From Kitasatospora sp. NBC_01246 (GTDB lineage Bacteria; Actinomycetota; Actinomycetes; Streptomycetales; Streptomycetaceae), in NCBI RefSeq assembly GCF_036226505.1, contig NZ_CP108484.1, positions 2,604,001-2,668,000 of the forward strand: a stretch of 64,000 bases of DNA, in the 5' to 3' direction. Below are positions 49,880 to 58,604 of the stretch, piece after piece. The translations under genes and the position numbers were made by a program. Under the pieces are notes generated by a model, which saw only the letters and a list, made by a program, of their open reading frames with translations, was not told where the DNA came from and made no database searches. The stretch's first letter is position 1; every line of letters begins with the position of its first letter.

Positions 49880-51202
49880 GTGGGACCGTCCGACGCACCG
49901 TCGGGCCTGCGCGCCGGCCTGAACGGCCTCACCACCCGGGGTCGCTCCTTCCTCGCCGCCGGGGCCACCTCGGTGGTCTGCGCCTACGTGCTCGACCAGG
50001 ACGCGCTGCTGCGCGTCGGCGTCCTGCTCGCGGCGCTGCCGCTGGCCGCCGCGCTGCTGCTGGCCAACACCCGCTACCGGGTGGCCAGTGGACGCCGGCT
50101 CAGCCCGCGCCGGGCCGTCGCCGGCCACGAGGCCCGCGTCCACCTGCGGGTGGACAACGTTTCCCGGGTCCCCACCGGCCTGCTGCTGCTGGAGGACAAG
50201 GTCCCGTACGTGCTCGGGCCGCGCCCGCGCTTCGTCCTGGACCGGGTCGAGCCGCACGGCCACCGCGAGGTGTCCTACCGGGTCCGCTCCGACCTGCGCG
50301 GCCGCTACCCGCTCGGCCCGCTCCAGCTGCGGCTCTCCGACCCGTTCGGGATGTGCGAGGTCAATCGTTCCTTCACCGCCTCGGACGTCCTCACCGTCGT
50401 GCCGCAGGTGCAGCAGCTGCCGCAGGTGCGGCTCAGCGGCGAGTGGGTCGGCCAGGGCGAGAGCCGCACCCGCACCCTGGCGCTGGCCGGTGACGACGAC
50501 GTCATCCTGCGCGAGTACCGGCACGGCGACGACCTGCGCCGGGTGCACTGGAAGTCCACCGCCCGGTACGGCGAGCTGATGGTCCGCCGCGAGGAGCAGC
50601 CGAAGAAGGCCCGGGCCACCGTCCTGCTGGACACCCGGGAGTCCGGCCACCGGGGCAGCGGCCCGGCGTCCTCCTTCGAATGGGCGGTCGGCTGCGCGGC
50701 CTCGGTCGCCGCGCACCTGCTGGAGCGCGGCTACCAGACCCGGCTGCTCACCGACACCGGCCACTGCGTGCCCGGCCCGGACGCCGGCGGCGGCAACACC
50801 GCCGCCGACGCCTCCGGCCTGATCCTGGACGCGCTCGCGGTGGTCGACCTCTCCGACGGCGGCGGGCTCTCCCGGGCCGAGGAGCCCCTGCGCAGCTCCG
50901 GCGAGGGCCTGCTGGTCGCCGTGCTCGGCGAGCTGGACGAGGCCCAGACGGCCCGGCTGGCCCGGTTGCGGGGCCGGACCGGCGGCGCCGTCGTCTTCCT
51001 GCTCGACACCGGCACCTGGTCCGGCCTGCGGATGCTCGCGCCCGACACCGGCGGGGACGAGTTCCGTGCCCGGGTGCGGCAGCTGCGCGAGGCCGGCTGG
51101 ACCGTCCTGCCGGTCCGCGCCGGGGACTCCGCGCCGGAGCTCTGGCAGGCCGCCGACCGGACCGAGTCGCCCTCCCCCTACCGAGATGAGGCCGGCGCGT
51201 GA
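49880..51202 (+). CDS. DUF58 domain membrane protein
   Basis: A 440-aa protein with two adjacent membrane segments near the N-terminus (FLAAGATSVVCAYVLD and LRVGVLLAALPLAAALLLAN) and the DUF58 core, recognised by REYRHGDDLRRVHWKSTARYGELMVRR split across its central part. A VWA-like fold follows. DUF58 proteins accompany MoxR ATPases across bacteria and are thought to be their substrates or adaptors. The GTG start is one base after the moxR stop, and the end overlaps the next gene by four bases. Confidence 0.9.
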   Translation: MGPSDAPSGLRAGLNGLTTRGRSFLAAGATSVVCAYVLDQDALLRVGVLLAALPLAAALLLANTRYRVASGRRLSPRRAVAGHEARVHLRVDNVSRVPTGLLLLEDKVPYVLGPRPRFVLDRVEPHGHREVSYRVRSDLRGRYPLGPLQLRLSDPFGMCEVNRSFTASDVLTVVPQVQQLPQVRLSGEWVGQGESRTRTLALAGDDDVILREYRHGDDLRRVHWKSTARYGELMVRREEQPKKARATVLLDTRESGHRGSGPASSFEWAVGCAASVAAHLLERGYQTRLLTDTGHCVPGPDAGGGNTAADASGLILDALAVVDLSDGGGLSRAEEPLRSSGEGLLVAVLGELDEAQTARLARLRGRTGGAVVFLLDTGTWSGLRMLAPDTGGDEFRARVRQLREAGWTVLPVRAGDSAPELWQAADRTESPSPYRDEAGA

Positions 51203-53637
51203 CCACCCGGGCCAAACTGACCGTCTACTCGGCGCTGGCCACCGCCCTGGCCTCGCTCTGCCTGCTCCCGCTGCTCACCACCAAGGGCTGGATCACCCAC
51301 GCCTACCTGGTCGTCACCGTGGTCGCGGCGGCCGGCGCGGGCCTGCGCCGGACCCCGTTCTACCGCTGGACGGTGCCGCTCGGGCAGCTGCTCGTGCTGA
51401 CCGTCCTGCTGCTGGTCGGCTTCGCCAGCTCGACCGCGCTCTGGGGCGGCGTGCTGCCCGGCACCCAGTCGGTGCACACCCTGGCGCAGGTCCTCGGCCA
51501 GGGGCTGGACGACATCCGGGAGTACAGCATCCCCGCGCCGCCCAACCCGGGCCTGCGGCTGATCCTGGTCGCCTCCGTCGGTCTGATCGCCATCGCGGTG
51601 GACACCGTCGCGGTCACCTACCGCCGCTCCGCGCTGGCCGGGCTGCCGCTGCTGGCGCTCTACTCGGTGGGCAACGGGCTGGCCGGCGACGGCGGCAGCT
51701 GGGCCTGGTTCGGCCTCGCCGCCGCCGGCTACCTGGTGCTGCTCTTCGCGGAGGGCCAGGACCGGGTCTCCCGCTGGGGCCGGATCTTCCGCGGCACCTC
51801 GCGCCAGGGCGAGGGCTCCGGCGCGCTCAGCCAGGGCGGCCGGCGGATCGGCGTCCTGGCCCTCGCGGTGGCCCTGCTGGTCCCGGCCTTCCTGCCGCGC
51901 TGGGAGGGCGGGCTGATCCACACCGGTCCGTCCGGCGGCACGGCCGCCGGCGGCGCCGGCGGCGGCATCACCACCCTCGACCCGCTGGTGACCCTGGAGG
52001 CGGCCCTGGCCACCCCCAGCAACGTCGAGCTGCTCACCTACCGGATGGACAGCAGCCTCGCCGACACCGCCTACCTGCGCACCGGCTCGCTGGACGAGTT
52101 CGACGGCACCGCGTGGAAGCTCAGCAACCCCGGGGTGACCGAGCTCAAGACCACCTTCGCCCCGCCGGAAGGCCTGGCGAGCACCAACGTCCCGTCGGAG
52201 TCGGGCGACTTCCAGGCCTCCGACAAGCTGGAGTCGGGCTGGCTGCCGCTGCCGTACCCGGCCGCCGGCGTCAGCGTCCCCAACCCCGGCGACTGGCGGG
52301 TGGACACCCTCACCGGCACCGTGCTCCCGGACCGGGACAAGGCCATCAAGGGCCTGCGCTACCAGGCCACCGCACTCGACATCCGGCCCACCGCGGCCGA
52401 GCTGCGCAGCGTGGGATCGGTACCGCCGAAGATCTCCGACCACTACACCCAGCTGCCCAAGGACCTGCCGGCCTCGGTCCGGGAGAAGGCGCAGGAGGTC
52501 ACCCGGAACGCGTCCACCGCGTACGACCGCGCGCTCGCGCTGCAGGACTGGTTCACCAGCTCCGAGTTCACCTACAGCACCAAGATCAAGGCCGGTACCG
52601 GCAGCACCGCGATCGAGACCTTCCTGCGCGACCGCAAGGGCTTCTGCGTGCACTTCGCCTCCACGATGGCGGCGATGTCCCGCACCCTGGGCATCCCCGC
52701 CCGGGTCGCGGTCGGCTTCACCCCGGGCGACGCCAAGGGCAACGACCGGTACTCGGTGAACGGGCTGATGTACCACGCCTGGCCCGAGCTCTACTTCCAG
52801 GGCTTCGGCTGGCTGCGCTTCGAGCCCACGCCGACCCGCGGCGTGCAGCCCCGCTACACCGCGCCGGTCGCCGCACCCGCCACCGCGCCGACCCAGCAGC
52901 CGACCGCCGCCGCGCAGAGCACCGCGCCGGTCGCGGCGCCCTCCAGCAGCAGCGACTGCGACCCCAAGCTGCGCCGGATGGGCGAGTGCGGGAACGACGG
53001 CAAGGCCGCGGCCGGCGCCCACCAGGACTCCTGGCTGCTGTCCTGGCAGGTGCTGACCACCCTGGCCGCCGTACTGGCGCTGCTCGCCCTGCTGTTCACC
53101 CCGATGATCTGGCGGGAGCGGCTGCGCCGCCGCCGGCTCGGCACGGGCGGACGGCGCCGGCCCGGCGAGGACGGCCCGGCCGGGCCGACCGACGCCCAGG
53201 TGCTCGCCGCCTGGGACGAGCTGATCGACTCCGCCTGGGACCTCGGCATCCCGCCGGTCGATTCGCAGACCCCGCGCGCCGCCGCTCGCCGGATCGCCGA
53301 GGCCGCCGAGCTGGACGAGGCCTCGGCGGCCGCCGCCGGGCGGGTGGCGCTGGCCACCGAACGGGTGCTCTACGCCCGCTCCGCCGAGGTGTCCGAGCCC
53401 CTGGCGGCGGACGTCCGGACCGCCCGGGACGGCCTGCGGGCCGGCGTTGGCAGGGTCGGCCGGACGAAGGCGGCGCTGCTGCCGCCGTCCGCCGCCACGC
53501 TCTGGTGGCGGTTCTCGGACGCGGTCGTGGCCGCCCGGCTCGCGACGCGCGGCCTGGCCTCCCGGGCGGCCGCGCCGTCGCGGCGGGTGCTGGGCCGGCT
53601 GCGCCGCCGCGGCGGAGGCGACCGGACGCCGTCCTGA
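51199..53637 (+). CDS. TgpA-like transglutaminase-domain membrane protein
   Basis: An 812-aa protein of the DUF3488/TgpA type. About five or six N-terminal membrane helices (to ~residue 240) are followed by an extracellular region with a transglutaminase-like core: catalytic C483 in RKGFCVHFASTMAAM, H526 in YHAWPELYF, and the RTLGIPARVAVGF strand. A Pro/Ala/Thr linker, a further membrane helix (SWQVLTTLAAVLALLALLFT) and a cytoplasmic DUF4129-like tail complete it. In Pseudomonas TgpA is essential; its substrate is not known. The operon suggests envelope assembly with MoxR and DUF58. Confidence 0.9.
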   Translation: MTTRAKLTVYSALATALASLCLLPLLTTKGWITHAYLVVTVVAAAGAGLRRTPFYRWTVPLGQLLVLTVLLLVGFASSTALWGGVLPGTQSVHTLAQVLGQGLDDIREYSIPAPPNPGLRLILVASVGLIAIAVDTVAVTYRRSALAGLPLLALYSVGNGLAGDGGSWAWFGLAAAGYLVLLFAEGQDRVSRWGRIFRGTSRQGEGSGALSQGGRRIGVLALAVALLVPAFLPRWEGGLIHTGPSGGTAAGGAGGGITTLDPLVTLEAALATPSNVELLTYRMDSSLADTAYLRTGSLDEFDGTAWKLSNPGVTELKTTFAPPEGLASTNVPSESGDFQASDKLESGWLPLPYPAAGVSVPNPGDWRVDTLTGTVLPDRDKAIKGLRYQATALDIRPTAAELRSVGSVPPKISDHYTQLPKDLPASVREKAQEVTRNASTAYDRALALQDWFTSSEFTYSTKIKAGTGSTAIETFLRDRKGFCVHFASTMAAMSRTLGIPARVAVGFTPGDAKGNDRYSVNGLMYHAWPELYFQGFGWLRFEPTPTRGVQPRYTAPVAAPATAPTQQPTAAAQSTAPVAAPSSSSDCDPKLRRMGECGNDGKAAAGAHQDSWLLSWQVLTTLAAVLALLALLFTPMIWRERLRRRRLGTGGRRRPGEDGPAGPTDAQVLAAWDELIDSAWDLGIPPVDSQTPRAAARRIAEAAELDEASAAAAGRVALATERVLYARSAEVSEPLAADVRTARDGLRAGVGRVGRTKAALLPPSAATLWWRFSDAVVAARLATRGLASRAAAPSRRVLGRLRRRGGGDRTPS

Positions 53638-53684
53638 CACCGGACGCACACGGAACGCCGACACCGGGCACACGAGGGGAACGC

Positions 53685-53719
53685 CGAGGGCGGGCAGTCG
53701 GATCGACTGCCCGCCCTCG
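53685..53719. terminator. Strong bidirectional terminator
   Basis: CGAGGGCGGGCAGTCG (53685-53700) and its exact complement (53704-53719) form a 16-bp stem with a 3-base loop between two convergent genes (stops at 53637 and 53744). Confidence 0.9.
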
Positions 53720-53743
53720 TGGCGTTACGGTTCGGCCGGTGGC

Positions 53744-54133
53744 TCAGAAGCCGCCGGTCTGTTCGTCCCGGCGGCGCTGCCAGCGCTGCTCCACCCGGTC
53801 CATCACCCCCGCCTTGCGGCGCGGTGCCGCGGCCGGCCGCGGGCCGGAGGCCTGCCCCGCGGGCCCGCGCCGCCAGCCGGTGACGGCGAAGACGGCGCAC
53901 CCCAGCATCACCAGGAACCCGACCACGCTGACCCAGATCTGGTCCGGCACGACCATGCCGCCCATCAGCAGCCCGATGCCCACCACGAAGCCGCCGACAG
54001 CCAGGTAGACCCGCCGACGGGTGTAGGTGCGCAGCCCGGTTCCCTCAAGCGCCGTCGCGAATTTGGGATCTTCGGCATACAGCGCTCGCTCCATCTGGTC
54101 GAGCAGTCGCTGCTCGTGCTCCGAGAGCGGCAC
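53744..54133 (-). CDS. DUF3040 domain membrane protein
   Basis: A 129-aa actinobacterial protein. The N-terminal MPLSEHEQRLLDQMERALYA is the DUF3040 hallmark, followed by two membrane helices (VYLAVGGFVVGIGLLMGGMV and WVSVVGFLVMLGCAVFAVTG) and a basic C-terminal tail. In actinobacteria it is often near division or envelope genes; function unknown. It converges on the transglutaminase operon. Confidence 0.9.
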   Translation of the reverse strand: MPLSEHEQRLLDQMERALYAEDPKFATALEGTGLRTYTRRRVYLAVGGFVVGIGLLMGGMVVPDQIWVSVVGFLVMLGCAVFAVTGWRRGPAGQASGPRPAAAPRRKAGVMDRVEQRWQRRRDEQTGGF

Positions 54134-54499
54134 GGAGTCCTCCTACTCGTCGGTCGCCGGTGCGACCGGTCCGCCGCCCCGGTCGGGGAGGCAAAGTCCA
54201 ATCAGCCTTCAGAACACGCGGTCGGACGCCTGTACGGGGGCCCAGGCCCGTGTCGTCCATATGCCCCATGCATCCGGCTGTCATGCTTTCCGGCTTTACC
54301 CAGATCATACGGTCCACAGGCTCGTTGCGGGGCGGTCGGCCGCGCGTGGGCCGGGCCGTACCGGGCCGCACCCGGCCGCACAGGGCTCAACGCGGCCGAC
54401 ACCGGACAAGTGCCCGACGGCGTGGAATCGGCCGGGACCTGGGGAGCTTCCGCGCGGATCGCGAGGAGACCCGCCGGAGAACGGCGGGAGGAACCGGGG
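54134..54499. other. Intergenic region between DUF3040 and methyltransferase genes
   Basis: 366 bp. The part 54250-54320 is AT-richer (ATGCTTTCCGGCTTTACCCA) and probably holds the DUF3040 promoter on the minus strand. Near 54470-54488 a small hairpin marks the end of the methyltransferase gene. Nothing else is recognisable. Confidence 0.5.
54470..54488. terminator. Small hairpin downstream of the methyltransferase gene
   Basis: CCCGCCG (54470-54476), loop GAGAA, CGGCGGG (54482-54488): a perfect 7-bp stem 12 bp past the minus-strand stop. Confidence 0.5.
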
Positions 54500-55270
54500 T
54501 CAGGCCAGCGTGGCCAGCAGGTGGAGCTGGGTCGCCACGGCGTGGAAGGCCGGCTGCTCGGCGGCGGCCTCCTCCAGCTTGAGCAGCGCCTCCAGCGCGC
54601 CCGGCTCGGTGTCCACCAGGACGCCGGGCACCAGGTCGGCGAAGACCCGGACGCCGTGCACCGAGTCCACCCGCAGGCCGGCGCCGGCGGCCAGCCGGCC
54701 GAGCTCCTCGCCGCTGAAGCGGCGCGGCATCGGGTCGCTCGCGCCCCAGCGGCCGTCGTCGGCCTCCAGGACGGTACGGGCGTCGGTGAAGTGGCCGGCC
54801 AGGGCGCGGGCCAGCACCGCGCCGTTGCGGTTGGCGGCGAGCAGGCTGACGAAGCCGCCGCGGCGCAGGGCGGCGGCCAGGCTGCCGAGCGCCTCGGCCG
54901 GGTCGTCCACGACCTCCAGCACCCCGTGGCAGAGCACCGCGTCGACGGTGCCGGGGGCGACCAGCTCGGGCAGCGTCTGGGTGTCGCCCTGGACGGCGCG
55001 GACGAGGTCGGTGACCCCGGCCTCGGCGGCCCGGCGCTCCAGCGCGAACAGCGCGTCGGGGCTCGGGTCGACCACGGTCACCCGGTGGCCGAGCCGGGCG
55101 ACCGGCACCGCGAAGTTGCCGGTGCCGCCGCCGGTGTCGACCACGTCGAGCACGGGCTGGTCCAGCTCGGCCGCCCGCTTCTCCAGGGCTGCCCGCACCA
55201 CCTCCCACACCACGGCGGTACGCAGGGCGCTGCGGGGACGCGTCGGGTACAAGGTCGGGCTCCTTGGCAC
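54500..55270 (-). CDS. Class I SAM-dependent methyltransferase
   Basis: A 256-aa methyltransferase. Motif I is VLDVVDTGGGTGNFAVPVAR, with the acidic residue VVDPSPDAL at the end of strand 2, and VDAVLCHGVLEVVDDPAEAL as motifs II/III. The glycine motif (DTGGGTG) resembles ubiquinone/menaquinone-type and small-molecule methyltransferases. Substrate unknown. It lies 61 bp downstream of the SAV_6107-type gene on the same strand, possibly in one transcript. Confidence 0.85.
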   Translation of the reverse strand: MPRSPTLYPTRPRSALRTAVVWEVVRAALEKRAAELDQPVLDVVDTGGGTGNFAVPVARLGHRVTVVDPSPDALFALERRAAEAGVTDLVRAVQGDTQTLPELVAPGTVDAVLCHGVLEVVDDPAEALGSLAAALRRGGFVSLLAANRNGAVLARALAGHFTDARTVLEADDGRWGASDPMPRRFSGEELGRLAAGAGLRVDSVHGVRVFADLVPGVLVDTEPGALEALLKLEEAAAEQPAFHAVATQLHLLATLA

Positions 55271-55331
55271 GTGCAGATGGATCAGGATGCCTCCACCTTA
55301 GACCGGGCCGGGAGCCGGACCGTGCCGCCGG

Positions 55332-55895
55332 TCACCGCCGCGGACCCGGGTCGCGGCCGTCGCCCGGGCCGTCGTCCAGGGGCAGCCGCGGGGCGGGCGG
55401 CACCGGGTGCAGGCCGAGCAGCCGTTCGACCAGCCGCAGGAAGAGCGCGGAGTTGCGGATCAGGTCGTCGGCGTCGCGGGCCGAGGCGGCGCCCCGGATC
55501 CCGGCTTCGGCCGCGGCCCGGCGGCGGGCGCCGGCCGCGTAGTACACCGCCCATTCGGCGAGCTCCGGGGCGATCTCGGGCAGCACCTCCCAGGCGCTGC
55601 GGATGGCCTGGCGGCGCCTGGCGTTCTTCTCCGGCCGGCCGCGCGCGGCGAGCACCGCGGCGACGGTGCGCAGCGCGGCGAGGTGGGCGGCGGCGTACCG
55701 CTCCAGCGGGTCCTCCCGGGCGCGGGCTCCGGCGAGGGTGCGGTGCGCGTCGGCGAGCAGGTCGAGGGCGGCGGGCGGAGCGGCGATCCGGCGCACCACC
55801 GGGTGGACGTCCCCGGTGGCGGGGCGGTGGGCGTCCGGGCGGTGGGCGGCGGAGTGGAGGCGGGTGGTGACGGGCTCAGGACGGCTGATGGTCAT
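55332..55895 (-). CDS. SAV_6107-type HEPN domain protein
   Basis: A 187-aa, mostly helical protein matching the actinobacterial SAV_6107 family, annotated as HEPN-like. Conserved stretches include ALDLLADAHRTLAGARARED, RYAAAHLAALRTVAAVLAAR and AWEVLPEIAPELAEWAVYYA. HEPN domains are often RNases or toxin parts, but this family is a chromosomal core gene in streptomycetes, no antitoxin gene adjoins it, and I see no clear R-x4-6-H motif, so a toxin role is not supported. The ATG at 55895 has GGGGGAG three bases upstream; the longer upstream frame is noise. Confidence 0.75.
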   Translation of the reverse strand: MTISRPEPVTTRLHSAAHRPDAHRPATGDVHPVVRRIAAPPAALDLLADAHRTLAGARAREDPLERYAAAHLAALRTVAAVLAARGRPEKNARRRQAIRSAWEVLPEIAPELAEWAVYYAAGARRRAAAEAGIRGAASARDADDLIRNSALFLRLVERLLGLHPVPPAPRLPLDDGPGDGRDPGPRR

Positions 55896-56437
55896 GGTCT
55901 CCCCCGGTCCGAGGCAGCGCGCGGACCGGGTGGTCCGTGCTCCTCCATCGTGACCTGGGCCACTGACAACGCGGCCGCGCGGCGGATCCGCGTGCGGGCG
56001 GCGGCCCGCCGGCCGCCCCCGTCGGCCCCGCGTCCCACCGCCCCGCACCCCGCCGGAGCGCCGCCCCCCACGGCCGCCGCTCCGGAGCCCCCTCCGGGTC
56101 ACCGGTTCCCCCCTGACCGCGCTCCGCCGCCCCGTGTCGGCGGTGCGCGGCCTGCGACCGGCTCCCGTACGGACCTTCCGGTGACGTCCGCGGCCCCCGT
56201 GCCCGCTGGACGGCACCTGTCCGCCGTCCCGGGACCTCAGCGCCCGACGCGCCGCCGTCCCGGTGCCCCTACTGTCCCGTCTCCGCAGGTCGGGGGCCAT
56301 CCGCTCAGGTACTCAACCGGGTTTCTGAGTATCCGTACTCAGTCCGTCCGGGGCTGGAACCGCGAGCCGCCCGGCCGGCGTCCCGGTACGGTACGGCGAG
56401 CCGGGCGGATCCCGGCGGGCGCCACGAGGAGGAACGG
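55896..56437. other. Divergent intergenic region upstream of DUF4126 gene
   Basis: 542 bp of very GC-rich DNA (55950-56280 is almost only G and C) with no credible gene. A weak inverted repeat (CCGGAGCG at 56053-56060, complement at 56078-56085) is present. The interesting part is the AT-richer end with three TACTCA/TGAGTA half-sites (56310-56342). Confidence 0.5.
56310..56342. promoter_or_regulatory. Triple TACTCA/TGAGTA half-sites upstream of DUF4126 gene
   Basis: TACTCA at 56310-56315, TGAGTA at 56326-56331 and TACTCA at 56336-56341. The last two form the perfect dyad CTGAGTA-TCCG-TACTCAG (56325-56342). It lies 96-128 bp before the ATG at 56438 and looks like a binding site for a dimeric regulator. 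Confidence 0.5.
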
Positions 56438-57067
56438 ATGACGATCGTTCCGCTGATCTTCACCAGCGGGCTGGCGAGCGGGATCAACGCGTACGCGGTG
56501 GTGCTGCTGCTCGGGCTGCTCGGCCGGTTCGGCGGCGCCGAGTCGGTGCCGGCCGCGCTGGAGCGCACCGATGTGCTGGCCGCCGCCGCGGTGCTGTTCC
56601 TGCTGGAGGCGGTGGCCGACAAGATCCCGTACGTGGACAGCGTCTGGGACGGCGTCCACACCGTGATCCGCCCGATCGCGGGCGCCACCGTCGGCGCGCT
56701 GCTGGCCAGTGCCGACCCGGGCTCGCTGGGCGAGGTCGCGGCGGGGGCGATGGGCGGGACCACGGCGCTGGTCAGCCACCTGGTGAAGGCCTCGCTGCGG
56801 ATGGCGGTCAACACCTCGCCCGAGCCGGCCAGCAACATCGTGGTGAGCCTGGCCGAGGACCTCTCGGTCGCCGGTCTGGTCACGCTGGCGATCTTCCACC
56901 CGTGGGTGGCCGCCTCGATCTCCGCCGTGCTGCTGGCCGTCGGCCTGCTGCTGGTCTGGTTCGCGATCAGCCGGATCCGCCGCTTCCGGGACCGCCGCCG
57001 CGAGCGCCGGGCCGCCCGGGCGGCGGGCGTGCGACCGGCGCGGGAGGTGCCCGTCCCCCGGCCGTAG
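56438..57067 (+). CDS. DUF4126 family membrane protein
   Basis: A 209-aa protein with about four membrane segments, matching DUF4126: FTSGLASGINAYAVVLLLGL at the N-terminus, ADKIPYVDSVWDGVHTVIRP in the centre and ATVGALLASADPGSLGEVAA. The C-terminal 40 residues are strongly basic (RIRRFRDRRRERRAARAAGV). GGAGGAACGG precedes the ATG. Role unknown. The oxidoreductase gene begins 10 bp after its stop, so the two are probably an operon. Confidence 0.88.
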   Translation: MTIVPLIFTSGLASGINAYAVVLLLGLLGRFGGAESVPAALERTDVLAAAAVLFLLEAVADKIPYVDSVWDGVHTVIRPIAGATVGALLASADPGSLGEVAAGAMGGTTALVSHLVKASLRMAVNTSPEPASNIVVSLAEDLSVAGLVTLAIFHPWVAASISAVLLAVGLLLVWFAISRIRRFRDRRRERRAARAAGVRPAREVPVPRP

Positions 57068-57077
57068 GATGCGGTCC

Positions 57078-58574
57078 ATGGCACGGATCGTCATCATCGG
57101 CGCAGGAATGAGCGGGCTCGCGACGGCCTCCCGGCTGGCGACCCTCGGCCACCGGGTGACGGTCTGCGAGGCGACCGGGACGTACGGCGGCATGGTCGGC
57201 CGCTACGAGCGGGACGGCTTCGCCTTCGACACCGGCCCCGGGCTGCTCACCCTCCCGGCCGTCTACCGCGACCTCGCGCTGAAGACCGGCCGGGAGCCGC
57301 TGGAGCAGCTGGTCGAGCTGGCGCCGGTGGATCCGGAGAGCCGGCACCTGTTCCCCGACGGCACCGACCTGCTGCTGCCCAACGCCTCCCGCGGCGGGGT
57401 GATCCAGGCGCTGGACACGGCGTTCGGCACCGGCTCGGGCGCCCGCTGGGCCGAGGTGATGAACCACGGCCGCACGGTCTGGGAGGCCACCCGCCGCCCG
57501 CTGCTGGAGGAGCCGCTGCCGGCCGACACCGCGCCGCTGCGCACCGATCCGTACCCGGCGCCGCGGCCCGGTCGCCTCGCCCGCCTGTTCGGGGCCAGGG
57601 CGTGGACCCTCGCCGACGTGGCCGCCCGTGGACTCGGCGGCCACGACGGGCTGACCGCCCTGCTGCACGAGCACGCCCTGCGCTTCGGCCTCGACCCGCG
57701 CACCGCGCCGGCCGGGGCCACCGTGCTGCCGTACATGGAGCAGTCCTTCGGCGTCTGGTACGTCCGGGGCGGCATCCGGGCGCTGGCCGACGCGGTGTAC
57801 CGGCGGTGCGAGCGGCGCGGGGTGGAGTTCCGCTTCGACACCCGGGTCGCCGAGGTGCTGGAGAAGGACGGCCGGGCCTGCGGCGTCGACACCGCGGCCG
57901 GCCGGATCGACGCCGACGTGGTGGTCTCCGCGATGGACGCCCGGGTGGTCTTCTCGGAGTACCTCGGCACGGCCGGCTCCCAGGACGACTGGCCGTCGTC
58001 GATGGAACGGCTGCACGACGCCCCCGGCCGCGTCGTGGTGCTGCTCGCCCTACGCGGGGAGCGCCCCGCCGGGACGGCGCACCGGACGGTGGTGCACGCC
58101 GCCGACCGCGCCGCCGAACTGGACGGGATCTTCCGCGCCGGCGCCCCGCTCGCCCAGCGGCCGACCGTCCAGGTGCTGCGCCCGGACGACGCCTCGCTGC
58201 ACCCCGCCGGCCACGAGGCCGTGGTGCTCACCGCGACCACGCCGGCGATGGGTTTCGACTGGACCGGACCGGGCGTCGCCGAGCGCTTCGCCGACCGGAT
58301 GGTCGCGCAGGCGGACGCGGCCGGTCTGGGCCTCGGTGAGCGGGTGCTCTGGCGGGTGGTGCGGACGCCGGCGGACACCGCGCGGGAGACCGGTTCCTTC
58401 CTCGGCTCCGTCCCGCTGCCCGCCCTGGCGGGCGCGCGCGGCGCCTACCTCCAGGCGCCGACCGAGGAGGCACCCGGCTTCTACCTGGTGGGCGGCGCCG
58501 CCCACCCCGGCGGCGGGCTGGCCCGGGTCGGCATGTCGGCCTGCATCGCGGCCAACCTCATCGGCCCGGCCTGA
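57078..58574 (+). CDS. Phytoene desaturase-like FAD-dependent oxidoreductase
   Basis: A 498-aa flavoprotein of the CrtI/phytoene desaturase superfamily. The N-terminal dinucleotide-binding motif is IVIIGAGMSGLATASRLATL with the E of VTVCEATGTYGG after strand 2; FDTGPGLLTLPAVYRDL is typical of CrtI; the C-terminal FAD contact is FYLVGGAAHPGGGLARVGMS. No carotenoid genes (crtB, crtE) are immediately adjacent, though a polyprenyl diphosphate synthase gene lies about 2.2 kb downstream. The substrate may be a carotenoid-like polyene or something unrelated. ATG at 57078 with AGGA nine bases before. Confidence 0.85.
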   Translation: MARIVIIGAGMSGLATASRLATLGHRVTVCEATGTYGGMVGRYERDGFAFDTGPGLLTLPAVYRDLALKTGREPLEQLVELAPVDPESRHLFPDGTDLLLPNASRGGVIQALDTAFGTGSGARWAEVMNHGRTVWEATRRPLLEEPLPADTAPLRTDPYPAPRPGRLARLFGARAWTLADVAARGLGGHDGLTALLHEHALRFGLDPRTAPAGATVLPYMEQSFGVWYVRGGIRALADAVYRRCERRGVEFRFDTRVAEVLEKDGRACGVDTAAGRIDADVVVSAMDARVVFSEYLGTAGSQDDWPSSMERLHDAPGRVVVLLALRGERPAGTAHRTVVHAADRAAELDGIFRAGAPLAQRPTVQVLRPDDASLHPAGHEAVVLTATTPAMGFDWTGPGVAERFADRMVAQADAAGLGLGERVLWRVVRTPADTARETGSFLGSVPLPALAGARGAYLQAPTEEAPGFYLVGGAAHPGGGLARVGMSACIAANLIGPA

Positions 58575-58604
58575 GCCGCTCCGGACCGGCCCGGCGGGCG
58601 GGGC

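Noticed and set aside
54280..54320. SigWhiG-like TAAA-N16-GCCG promoter upstream of the DUF3040 gene (minus strand)
   Set aside because: Only GCCG of the GCCGATAA -10 consensus matches; too weak to claim.
55332..55895. HEPN protein considered as half of a toxin-antitoxin or defence module
   Set aside because: No antitoxin (MNT-like) or defence gene is adjacent, no clear catalytic R-x4-6-H motif, and the family is part of the conserved streptomycete core.
56041..56090. Inverted repeat in GC-rich spacer as a terminator
   Set aside because: 8-bp arms with a 17-base loop in sequence of almost pure G and C; such pairings arise by chance.
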